Source: Flavobacteriaceae bacterium HL-DH10 (GTDB lineage: Bacteria > Bacteroidota > Bacteroidia > Flavobacteriales > Flavobacteriaceae). Taken from it: a stretch of 64,000 nucleotides of DNA. The stretch is taken from contig CP134536.1 in the NCBI GenBank assembly GCA_031826515.1, positions 1,624,001-1,688,000 on the forward strand. Reading direction: 5' to 3'. Within the stretch, counting starts at the first letter, position 1. Each line of letters starts with the position of its first letter. The notes below the pieces were generated by a model. The model was given only the letters and a program-made list of their open reading frames with translations, was not told the origin of the DNA and ran no database searches. Shown here piece by piece: positions 9,069 to 17,006 of the stretch. The position numbers and the translations under genes were made by a program.

Positions 9069-12000
9069 TTAAAATGAAATATTAACTCCAGTAGTAAACG
9101 TTCTAGTTTGAGGGTATTGACCCAAATCTACTCCTGCGCCCAATGGACTTGCATTAGAAACATCTGGATTATATCCACTATAGTTAGTGAATGTATATAA
9201 GTTGTTTACAGCTACGTAGAGTCTAAACCTGTCTAAACCTAATTTTTCTAAGACTTCACTAGGTAAAGAATATCCTAATTGAACATTCTGTATTCTTAAA
9301 TAAGAACCGTCTTCTACATAAAAATCAGAAAACAAAACATTACCAGACGCATTGTTTGATGCTCTTGGAACAGTATTTGAAGATCCTTCTCCAGTCCACC
9401 TGTCCAAGTATAATCTTGATTTGTTGCTATACGTTAAAAAACGTTCATAACTTCTAACCACATCATTTCCTATTGACGCATATAGTGAGGTGCCAAAATC
9501 AAAATCTTTATAATTTAGGTTCAGATTAAATCCTACCGTGGCATCAGGGATAGGGTTACCTATTACCGTTTTATCAACAGAGCTATCAATAACACCATCA
9601 CCATCAATGTCAACAAATCTAATGTCGCCTGGTGCTGCGCCATCTTGAAACTTGTCGTCAAGGTCATCTATCGTACCATCATCGTTAGTATCTGTGTTTA
9701 AAGCATCTATTTCTGCTTGGTTTTGATATATACCATCCGTTTTTAGGCCATAAAAGACACCGATTGGAAGACCTGTTTGGAACCTTGATGTTTGCTGAGC
9801 CAAATCAAATAAGCCTCCAGAAATAAATCCTGCTGCATTATTTACTTTAACAGCTTTGTTCTCAATGGTAGTTACGTTTAAGCCTAATCCTAATTTAAAT
9901 TTGTCCGAAAAGTCATGATTAAAATTTAAACTTATATCAAACCCTTTATTCTCAATAGTTCCAGCATTTACAATTGGAGCAGAACTACCCGGAGCCGCAG
10001 CACCTACTAAAGCAGAAACTTCTGGGATTAATAATAAGTCCTCTGTTGTTTTCTTATAATAATCGGCCGTTAAATCTAATTTTCCATTAAAGAACCCTGC
10101 ATCTATACCAATATTTGTTTGTGTATTGGTTTCCCATTGTAAATTAGGGTTAGACAAAGCACCAATGGCATTACCATAGTATAAATTGTCTCCAAAAGAA
10201 TACGAAGCTTCTGTACCGTTGGTTCCTTGCAGGAAGCCTAACCATCTGTAGCTACCTATTTTGTCATTACCAGTAATACCCCAACTAGCTCTAACTTTTA
10301 ATTTGTTAATACTTTCTGATTTGAAAAAACCTTCATTACTTATTAACCAACCTCCTGAAACAGAAGGAAAATATCCTATTCTATTTTCTGGACCAAATCG
10401 TGTTGATGCATCACGTCTTAACATAGCTGAGAAGAGGTATTTACCATCATAATCATATTGCACTCTACTAAAGAATGAATACCATCTGTCTTCGTTTATA
10501 CCTGTTGATGCATTGCTATTCTGTCTTATAGTTTCTCCGCTATCAATATTCCCGTCAGCATCTACAACCTCATCATAAATAAATGATTGAGTATTAAATA
10601 AGTATGCATTTTTCCAGCTATCTCTATCTGGACTTATGGTTAAATAACCAAACCCGTAAGCACCATAAAAATTCTCACTTCTTATAGAAGAACCCAATAA
10701 AGCACTAACATTATGTTTTTCTATTGAAAACTTATAGTCTATAAAATTCTCAAAATTATAATCGAAGTAATTTTGGTTGTCTTCACTTACTGTACTAAAA
10801 ACATCCGTAACTCCGTTATCATTTCTATCTAAATCGAAAGCTCCTCCATTTAATGTAACGCTATTTACAACCTTCCCAGATCCGTAATAGCTTAAAGGGT
10901 TATATCCTCTATTTACAACATCGGCATAATTAAAATTAAAACGGCTAGTTGCTTTTAAGTTTTCTAAAATATTATATTCTAATTCGATTTTCCCAGTAAA
11001 CCTATTCGTTTTAGATTGATTGTAGGTGTTATTAACTACAGCTAAAGGATTCACAATTTCAGAACCCTGGTTATCTCCAATATAAGTAAACCCTCTTGAT
11101 GGACCTGTTCCGTCTGTACCGTCATAAACCGAAGTTAAAGGTGATGCATTTAGACCATAATATAAAACAGACCCTCTACCGCCTTCATTTATTCCTTTAC
11201 TTTTAATGTTTGTGTAAAGTAAAAATGTATTAAGTTTTAATTTTTTTGATAAATCGATGCCTAAGTTGTTTTTAATGGTCATACGGTTATAATTAGATTT
11301 ATCTGGAGCTATAATACCATCTTGAGCAAAATAACTAGCACTTACACTATATGTAACTGTATCTGAACCTCCATTAGCTCCAATTGTATGATTTATAATT
11401 GGAGATGTTGTAAATAATTCATCTTGCCAATCTGTTCCAACACCAAATCCTCCAATATTGGGATAAGGAATACCATTGCCATCTGCAGCTTCTGTTTCAT
11501 TTATATATACAGCATACTCTGTAGCATTCATTAAATCTAATTGATTTGAAGCCTGTTGCATGGATAAAAATGAGTTATAAGAAAACTTTGTAGCTCTGTT
11601 TCTCTTACCAGATTTAGTTGTAATAAGTATAACACCATTAGCTGCTTGAACTCCATAAATAGCAGAACTAGCATCTTTAATAATGTCCATTTTTTCAATA
11701 TCATTTGGATCTATAATACCCAAATCTGGACCAATATTAACACCATCAACAATAACCAAAGGGCTATTATCTCCGTTGGTTGTTACACCACGTATTCTAA
11801 TATTTAATCCCGCTCCAGGAGATCCCGAATTGGATGTTACTTGTACACCAGCTGCATTACCTTTTAAAGCTTCTTCAATTCTGGCAGGGTTAGATTCAAT
11901 AATCTTTTCTGAATCTATACTTGTAAAAGCTCCAGAAACTAATTCTTTTCTTTGAGAGCCATATCCAATTACAACAACCTCTTCGAGCTTAGCAAGATCT

Positions 12001-12284
12001 TCTTCTAATTGAATTTTTAAATTAGCAGAATCCGTTATAACAATTTCTTTTGTTATATAACCAATATAGCTAAATGATAAGGTAGCACCTGCTTCAACAT
12101 TGGTAATTATAAAATTACCGTCAAAATCTGTTACTGTTCCTTTACTTGTATTCTTGACTATTACATTAACTCCTGGTATAGGAAAGCCTGCATTGTCTTG
12201 AACATTTCCACTTATATCTTTATTCTGCGCACTAGCGTAAGCAAAAAAGAATAAGGTTAAAATTTTTAAGAGTGTTTGCCTCAT
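9069..12284 (-). CDS. susC: SusC/RagA family TonB-dependent receptor
   Basis: The 1071-residue protein has a signal peptide ending YASAQ, then a carboxypeptidase-regulatory-like domain (DISGNVQDNAGFPIPGVNV, GTVTDFDGNF) and a TonB box region (EEVVVIGYG). The plug domain follows with NIRIRGV, LVIVDGV, DIEKMDIIKDASS and GVQAANGVILITTKSG. The remaining sequence is a 22-strand-type barrel ending TFTTGVNISF with a terminal Phe. This is the standard architecture for TonB-powered import of oligosaccharides across the outer membrane. It is the first gene of the PUL operon; the upstream operator block is at 12349-12511. Confidence 0.96.
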   Translation of the reverse strand: MRQTLLKILTLFFFAYASAQNKDISGNVQDNAGFPIPGVNVIVKNTSKGTVTDFDGNFIITNVEAGATLSFSYIGYITKEIVITDSANLKIQLEEDLAKLEEVVVIGYGSQRKELVSGAFTSIDSEKIIESNPARIEEALKGNAAGVQVTSNSGSPGAGLNIRIRGVTTNGDNSPLVIVDGVNIGPDLGIIDPNDIEKMDIIKDASSAIYGVQAANGVILITTKSGKRNRATKFSYNSFLSMQQASNQLDLMNATEYAVYINETEAADGNGIPYPNIGGFGVGTDWQDELFTTSPIINHTIGANGGSDTVTYSVSASYFAQDGIIAPDKSNYNRMTIKNNLGIDLSKKLKLNTFLLYTNIKSKGINEGGRGSVLYYGLNASPLTSVYDGTDGTGPSRGFTYIGDNQGSEIVNPLAVVNNTYNQSKTNRFTGKIELEYNILENLKATSRFNFNYADVVNRGYNPLSYYGSGKVVNSVTLNGGAFDLDRNDNGVTDVFSTVSEDNQNYFDYNFENFIDYKFSIEKHNVSALLGSSIRSENFYGAYGFGYLTISPDRDSWKNAYLFNTQSFIYDEVVDADGNIDSGETIRQNSNASTGINEDRWYSFFSRVQYDYDGKYLFSAMLRRDASTRFGPENRIGYFPSVSGGWLISNEGFFKSESINKLKVRASWGITGNDKIGSYRWLGFLQGTNGTEASYSFGDNLYYGNAIGALSNPNLQWETNTQTNIGIDAGFFNGKLDLTADYYKKTTEDLLLIPEVSALVGAAAPGSSAPIVNAGTIENKGFDISLNFNHDFSDKFKLGLGLNVTTIENKAVKVNNAAGFISGGLFDLAQQTSRFQTGLPIGVFYGLKTDGIYQNQAEIDALNTDTNDDGTIDDLDDKFQDGAAPGDIRFVDIDGDGVIDSSVDKTVIGNPIPDATVGFNLNLNYKDFDFGTSLYASIGNDVVRSYERFLTYSNKSRLYLDRWTGEGSSNTVPRASNNASGNVLFSDFYVEDGSYLRIQNVQLGYSLPSEVLEKLGLDRFRLYVAVNNLYTFTNYSGYNPDVSNASPLGAGVDLGQYPQTRTFTTGVNISF

Positions 12285-12348
12285 TTTAATATAGTTTATT
12301 TAGTTTCAGTAAAGCTAGTATCACTAATTGTTAATTTATAGTTTTTTA

Positions 12349-12511
12349 CCTCAACAAAAAACATACATAGTAAAAAAATTATGTAAATTTTACGAAAAAG
12401 ACAATAATTACAAGGGTTTTTAAGAATAATGAATTACAAAAAAATAACCTTTAAAACAAAAAAACACAACAATGTTGTGCTTTTGTATAGGTAAAAATTA
12501 AGTGTGTTGTA
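12349..12511 (-). promoter_or_regulatory. Putative PUL operator/promoter block, copy 2 (upstream of susC)
   Basis: Block A (CCTCAACAAAAAACATACA, 12349-12367) lies 64 nt before the susC start codon. Block B (TGTTGTG at 12473-12479, TTGTATAGGTAAAAA at 12483-12497, GTGTTGTA at 12504-12511) lies next to the regulator stop codon. All parts keep the same offset as in copy 1 at 3971-4133. Part of block B also forms the hairpin that ends the regulator transcript, so conservation of TGTTGTG alone could have that second cause; copy 1 has no such hairpin, which favours a binding site. Confidence 0.55.
12458..12480 (-). terminator. Hairpin terminator after the PUL regulator gene
   Basis: On the minus strand CACAACA, a single T and TGTTGTG form a perfect 7-bp stem, followed directly by seven T residues. 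It lies 35 nt beyond the regulator stop at 12515 and separates that gene from susC. It overlaps block B of the putative operator. Confidence 0.7.
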
Positions 12512-12514
12512 GTC

Positions 12515-15316
12515 TTAAATTTCTAAAATGTAGTCTGTAAGGCTTGACTCGTGTGGTAAATTCATTTTTTTACGCAATCTGTATCGTTTTACCTCTACAC
12601 TTCTTGAAGATATATTAAGCAAAGGCGCTATTTCTTTTGAAGATAAATTTAGTCGTAAATAAGCACATAATCTTAAATCGTTTGAGGTAAGCGATGGATG
12701 TTCTGCTTTTATGATTTTAAGAAAATCTTTATCGGCGTTATTAAAGGCTTCTTCAAACAGATGCCAATCATCGGTATTATTTAAATTTTTGTCAATTATT
12801 TTAATAACATGCTTAATTGCATTTTTAGTATCATCGGCATTTTTAAGTTCTTTTTTAATACTATTTAAAAACTCATTCTTTTTAATTAAGCTCATAGTAG
12901 AAATACCAAGTTCTCTATTTTTATTTTCAATATCTTGCCTTAAATTATCATTATTAAAACGCATTAATTGTTGTTTGTTTTCAAGTTCTTTAAGCTCTAA
13001 ATCTCGCATCGTTTTACGTAATAATTTTTCTCTTTGTTTTTTGTAATAACGCTTATACATATGGTGCATAAATAATGAAAACAATAAAACAATAAGGATA
13101 TAGCTTACCAAAAATAAATTGGATAAAAACCAAGGCCTCTCTATATTAAAACTATAAGATGCTACATTAGCACTAATATTATTACCTGTTTTAGCACGTA
13201 CATTAAATGTATAATCGCCATACGGAAGGTTATTAAAAAAAACTTTTGATTCGTGTGTCCATTCACTCCATTTAGGATATATTCCTAATAATTGATATTG
13301 ATACTTGGTACCTAACGATTTTTCAAATTCTGGTACACTATAACTAAATTCAAAATTATTTTCTTGGTTTTTAAAAGTACCATGAATAGATTTATTAATA
13401 ATTTTTGGAGGTGAATTTAAGTCTGTTTCAGCAATTGAATTAATAGAAACTCTATAATTTTTATTACGAATTTTATTTAAATTTAATAGTAAATAACCTG
13501 AAGAGGTTCCTATTAAATATTTTTCCTTATTTATAAAAGTTATATTTTCATATCCTGTTTGACCAATTGGAAAAGATTCTGAAAATGAAATTTTATTAAA
13601 TTTTAACTTATCACTTAATTTACTTGTAATTACATAATTTAAATTGTTTTTAGAAAAACTCCATAATGTATTGGTTTCTTTAATAAAAACAAGTCTTCCA
13701 GATGTGTAGTTTTCTTTATCTAAAATGGCGCTTAAAATTGAATCTTTTACAAATGAATTTATTTTCTCTTTATATTTAAAAACACCATTACTATAGGTAT
13801 AATAAATATTATCATTATAATTAATTAAGCTAGAATTAAGTTCTTTTTCGACATTTAAATCCTTATCCATTTTTACAACTTCTGTAAAATCATCATTTAC
13901 TTCAAGAATAAAAACACCTTTATATTCATGACTTACCAATATTTTATTTCCAGATATTTCAAAAAACTTACTAGAAAAGTTAAATCCTTTTATCTTATTT
14001 TTTAAAACCCATGTATTATTTTTTCTTTCAATAATATATAAGCCATCATAATTACCTTGAAGTAATGTATTTTCATTTATTGGCTTAATACTCCAAGTGC
14101 CTTGTATATCTATAATCTTTTCAATTTTGTTATTATTAATAACAAACGTTCCTGAATCATGCCCGCAAAATAACTGATTATTAATTTCGCTTAAATTCCA
14201 AACAGCTCCTTGAGATCCTTCAATAAATTTAAAATTATCTTTAGACTCTAATGATTTATAAAATAGACCTTGATTGGTTCCTAAATATAAATTGTTATTA
14301 AACACAGCAGAGGCATAAACTGTTCCTATTTTTCCTTCTTTATCTTTATAAATTGTAAAAGGAGAATTAATATTAACACAGTTAATACCATTATTTAACG
14401 CTAGCCAAATATTATTATCAAAGTCTTCAAATACATAATGAATAGAATTATTGCTTAAGCCATTAGTTATATTAGTATGATAATCTATCTCGCCATTAAC
14501 AGTAAGATGAATAATACCGTTAGATCTAGTGCCTAGTATAAAACTCTTATCTTTTAATTGCGTGCTTCTATAAACACTTACTTTAGAAAGTAGGGTATTT
14601 GCAGGTATATTCCATTTTATAAGTTTATTATCATTTAGAATATAAAACCCACTATCTTCTGTTTCTATTAATAGTTTATTGTCATGATAAAACATGTTAA
14701 CCATTAAATTATCTTTAATTATATCATGATTAGAAATTAATTTAGCTTTTCCTTTTTCTATAGTATATAAACCGTCTTTAGTTTTTTGAAAATAAATTGC
14801 ATCATTAACTTTAAATATTTTATAAATTAAATTTTCAGATTCTATAATATCTAAAGTTTGATCGTTTTTATGATATATATATATTCTATTTAAAGATTGA
14901 AATAAAATAAAATCATTTAAACTAATAATGTTCCAAAACTCTTCATCTTCAATAAATTTTATATTTAATTTTTTTGATAAGGATGTATATAATAATACAC
15001 CTAAATCATTTTTTTTCCAATAACCGAATTCTTGATTACACCCTGTATAAATAATATCATCTATAATATTTACAGAGCGTATTATAGATTGATTAGGAGA
15101 TTTATATAATTGCCATTTTGAACCATTAAATTCTAATAGTCCTTTATTATTAGCCACATATATATATTTCTCTTTAGATTGTGTTATAGACCAATTTTGT
15201 GTTTCGGCGCCATAATCATTTGGATAAAAAATTTGAATAGGGGGTTGCTCTTGAGCTTTCAAAATAATAAAAGCAAATAACCATATATACCTTATATAAA
15301 AAATAGCGTTTTGCAT
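12515..15316 (-). CDS. Y_Y_Y-domain sensor with C-terminal LuxR-type HTH, PUL regulator
   Basis: The 933-residue protein starts with a signal/anchor segment and a long periplasmic region of two-component-propeller repeats, recognisable from phrases such as YIYVANNKGLLEFNGSKW, NIWLALNNGINCVN and YLGTNQGLFY. Before the membrane comes a Y_Y_Y domain (KYQYQLLGIYPKWSEWT, LPYGDYTFNVRAK). One transmembrane helix lies around residues 740-760 (LVSYILIVLLFSLFM), then a coiled coil and a C-terminal helix-turn-helix (LTSNDLRLCAYLRLNLSSKEIAPLL, RSVEVKRYRLRKKM). There is no histidine-kinase or receiver domain, so it differs from the hybrid two-component systems of Bacteroides and probably acts as a one-protein membrane-bound transcription factor. 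Its place directly upstream of susC suggests that it senses the PUL glycan and binds the two operator blocks. Confidence 0.85.
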   Translation of the reverse strand: MQNAIFYIRYIWLFAFIILKAQEQPPIQIFYPNDYGAETQNWSITQSKEKYIYVANNKGLLEFNGSKWQLYKSPNQSIIRSVNIIDDIIYTGCNQEFGYWKKNDLGVLLYTSLSKKLNIKFIEDEEFWNIISLNDFILFQSLNRIYIYHKNDQTLDIIESENLIYKIFKVNDAIYFQKTKDGLYTIEKGKAKLISNHDIIKDNLMVNMFYHDNKLLIETEDSGFYILNDNKLIKWNIPANTLLSKVSVYRSTQLKDKSFILGTRSNGIIHLTVNGEIDYHTNITNGLSNNSIHYVFEDFDNNIWLALNNGINCVNINSPFTIYKDKEGKIGTVYASAVFNNNLYLGTNQGLFYKSLESKDNFKFIEGSQGAVWNLSEINNQLFCGHDSGTFVINNNKIEKIIDIQGTWSIKPINENTLLQGNYDGLYIIERKNNTWVLKNKIKGFNFSSKFFEISGNKILVSHEYKGVFILEVNDDFTEVVKMDKDLNVEKELNSSLINYNDNIYYTYSNGVFKYKEKINSFVKDSILSAILDKENYTSGRLVFIKETNTLWSFSKNNLNYVITSKLSDKLKFNKISFSESFPIGQTGYENITFINKEKYLIGTSSGYLLLNLNKIRNKNYRVSINSIAETDLNSPPKIINKSIHGTFKNQENNFEFSYSVPEFEKSLGTKYQYQLLGIYPKWSEWTHESKVFFNNLPYGDYTFNVRAKTGNNISANVASYSFNIERPWFLSNLFLVSYILIVLLFSLFMHHMYKRYYKKQREKLLRKTMRDLELKELENKQQLMRFNNDNLRQDIENKNRELGISTMSLIKKNEFLNSIKKELKNADDTKNAIKHVIKIIDKNLNNTDDWHLFEEAFNNADKDFLKIIKAEHPSLTSNDLRLCAYLRLNLSSKEIAPLLNISSRSVEVKRYRLRKKMNLPHESSLTDYILEI

Positions 15317-15442
15317 TTAAATAAAAATAAATGTTATGGTACTAATATAATCTAAATCCTTTTAAAATAAGGAATTAAATAAAAATTGTATGGCTTTAGT
15401 ATGGAAAAAATAAGATTTAGATCTTGTTTTTAAATACCATAC

Positions 15443-15475
15443 AAAAAAAGCCAATACTTAAAGTATTGGCTTTTT
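15443..15475. terminator. Bidirectional hairpin terminator
   Basis: GCCAATACTT at 15450-15459 pairs with AAGTATTGGC at 15461-15470, with an A run on the left and a T run on the right, so it can end transcription on either strand. It lies 22 nt after the stop of the DUF2807 gene and is best assigned to it. Confidence 0.85.
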
Positions 15476-15497
15476 ATGTATAAGACACGTTTTTAAT

Positions 15498-16175
15498 TTA
15501 TTCATTCATTCTCTTTATTCTTCCTCCTAAAACTTTACTTTCATTAACTGTTTCTGGATTGCCGTAAATAAACACATCACCTCCAGCTCTAATTTTAACA
15601 TCTACTAATTTTGATGCATTTACATGAGCTTCGCCTGCGGCTTTTATATTTACTTCTGTTTTATCTGTTTTAAACTCACTTCCTTGATAAGTACCACCTG
15701 TTGAAATTGAAATATTTTGATTTTTCGATTTACCAGTAACTGTAATTATACCACCTGTAACAGCTTTAATATTTGTATAAGTAACATTTACTGGAACATT
15801 AATTTTACCTCCTTCTTGAGCTCTTAAATCTATTTCAAATTGTTTTATAGTATCATCAGAAAGTACTTTAGCACCTTCATTAACATCTATAACATCAAGA
15901 GCTGTATAATGTAAAACTATTTTTGTTTTATTACCATCAAAAGCTTCTTCTAATTTCATTTTTATTTTTAAAGTTCCGTTTTTATTATTTATAATAACAT
16001 CTGCTTTGTTTTCTCCTGTTATAATAACTTTGTTATCATTAGACTTTACTAATTCAACTTCTATTAAATCGTAAACTTTAAGCTCGCTAAAATCGCCAAC
16101 AGCTTTTTCAATAGGGTTTTGTGCAAAAATTACTGTTGTTATAAAAAGAATAAATACTTTAACTAATGTTTTCAT
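15498..16175 (-). CDS. DUF2807 (GIN-type, beta-helix) exported protein
   Basis: I start the gene at ATG 16175 (MKTLVKVFILFITTVIFAQ), which gives a clean signal peptide. A longer frame from 16217 would add 14 residues ahead of it and is less likely. The mature part has the repetitive short-strand pattern of the DUF2807 / putative auto-transporter adhesin head GIN family (FSELKVYDLIEVELVKS near the start, then TGENKADVIINNKNGTLKIKM, and INVPVNVTYTNIKAVTGG). These proteins are exported beta-helix proteins of unproven function, often linked to the cell envelope. The gene stands alone between two terminator/promoter regions. The leader AAAACAATAATTATAA just upstream matches that of the S41 protease gene. 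Confidence 0.8.
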   Translation of the reverse strand: MKTLVKVFILFITTVIFAQNPIEKAVGDFSELKVYDLIEVELVKSNDNKVIITGENKADVIINNKNGTLKIKMKLEEAFDGNKTKIVLHYTALDVIDVNEGAKVLSDDTIKQFEIDLRAQEGGKINVPVNVTYTNIKAVTGGIITVTGKSKNQNISISTGGTYQGSEFKTDKTEVNIKAAGEAHVNASKLVDVKIRAGGDVFIYGNPETVNESKVLGGRIKRMNE

Positions 16176-16417
16176 ATGTTTATAATTATTGTTTTTTATG
16201 TAACGCAAAACTATCAATAATTATTCCGTTGTTAATTCACTTTATGAAAATTTTATAAGAAACTAAAATATACTAAGATATCTATATAATCTAACCTGTT
16301 ACTATATCTAAATAATCTTAAACACATAATTTCTATTTAGAATTGGTTGTTGTTAGTATCATTCCATTTTTTTTAGTACTTAAGAAACTACTATATTGTG
16401 CTTTACTAATTATTAAA

Positions 16418-16424
16418 GTTAAAC
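16418..16424 (+). other. GTTAAAC core-site-like sequence 3 nt before a start codon
   Basis: GTTAAAC fits the integron simple-site consensus GTTRRRY and directly precedes the ATG at 16428. The matching ATTAAAC lies at the far end of the inverted repeat behind the gene (16923-16929). If this is a gene cassette these two sites are its boundaries. A 7-base match alone can be chance. Confidence 0.3.
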
Positions 16425-16427
16425 ATT

Positions 16428-16802
16428 ATGAATAAGTTATTATCTAAATCAGCATTAATAGTTGGAATAATTGTTACTGCATTTTTTCTTTTAGCTGTTG
16501 GTCCAAAATTAATAGGGTCAATATTAGAAAATGGAATAAATGGAATAAAGGAAATAGGAGGAGCAATTATGAATTGGTATGATAATCCAACTGGGTTTTT
16601 CATTACCTATTTTGTTGGATACGCTGTTATTTGGAAAAGTAAACTAATAGGGGCACTTATTATTATTCTTGCCTGTGTATTAGTTACTCTAGTTAATATT
16701 GACAACATGGGGTGGATTATATTCACTCTCCCTGCTGCTGCAGTAAGTATATTATATTTATTACTTTGGAATAAAACTAAAAGAATAAAAAACAATGCCT
16801 AA
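16428..16802 (+). CDS. Small membrane protein of unknown function
   Basis: I do not recognise the family. The 124-residue product has about four hydrophobic segments: near residues 8-30 (ALIVGIIVTAFFLLAVG), 56-68 (GFFITYFVGYAVI), 72-90 (LIGALIIILACVLVTLV) and 94-113 (MGWIIFTLPAAAVSILYLLL), and ends in a basic KTKRIKNNA tail. It is the only plus-strand gene in the first 20 kb and lies alone between minus-strand genes. Its last codon and stop (GCC TAA) fall inside the left end of a long imperfect inverted repeat, and a core-like GTTAAAC precedes its ATG. That arrangement is what a mobile gene cassette looks like, so recent acquisition is plausible. Confidence 0.6.
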   Translation: MNKLLSKSALIVGIIVTAFFLLAVGPKLIGSILENGINGIKEIGGAIMNWYDNPTGFFITYFVGYAVIWKSKLIGALIIILACVLVTLVNIDNMGWIIFTLPAAAVSILYLLLWNKTKRIKNNA

Positions 16803-16932
16803 GAATGTATAACCGCAATTACAGCATATTCGACTACGTCCGAATCCACTCGGAATTACTAATGTCAGTGCCAAACCTAAAATTAACGCTTATAAACCCG
16901 TAACTGAAGGTTATACGAGACCATTAAACGAA
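16797..16932 (+). repeat. attC-like imperfect inverted repeat behind the small membrane gene
   Basis: The left arm GTATAACC..AATTACAG and the right arm CCCGTAACTGAAGGTTATAC are imperfect complements. Outer ends are GCCTAAG (16797-16803, one mismatch to RYYYAAC) and ATTAAAC (16923-16929, one mismatch to GTTRRRY), followed by GAA. The length of about 130 nt fits large attC sites. From memory, close relatives of this sequence occur behind small genes in many flavobacterial genomes; that needs a search to confirm. Confidence 0.5.
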
Positions 16933-16950
16933 CCTCTCAAAAATAAAAAG

Positions 16951-16984
16951 AAAGCCTCAAATTATTACATAATCTGAGGCTTTT
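16951..16984. terminator. Hairpin terminator between attC-like repeat and rnr
   Basis: AAGCCTCA..ATTAT pairs with ATAAT..TGAGGCTT, flanked by A and T runs. It lies 23 nt after the rnr stop and can serve both rnr and the convergent small gene. Confidence 0.8.
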
Positions 16985-17006
16985 CATTTTACTAAAATTT
17001 CACGAA

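Noticed and set aside
1-15316. Naming the PUL substrate (for example laminarin or another beta-glucan)
   Set aside because: SusCD and PKD proteins do not fix the substrate and the only enzyme seen cannot be placed in a GH family by eye.
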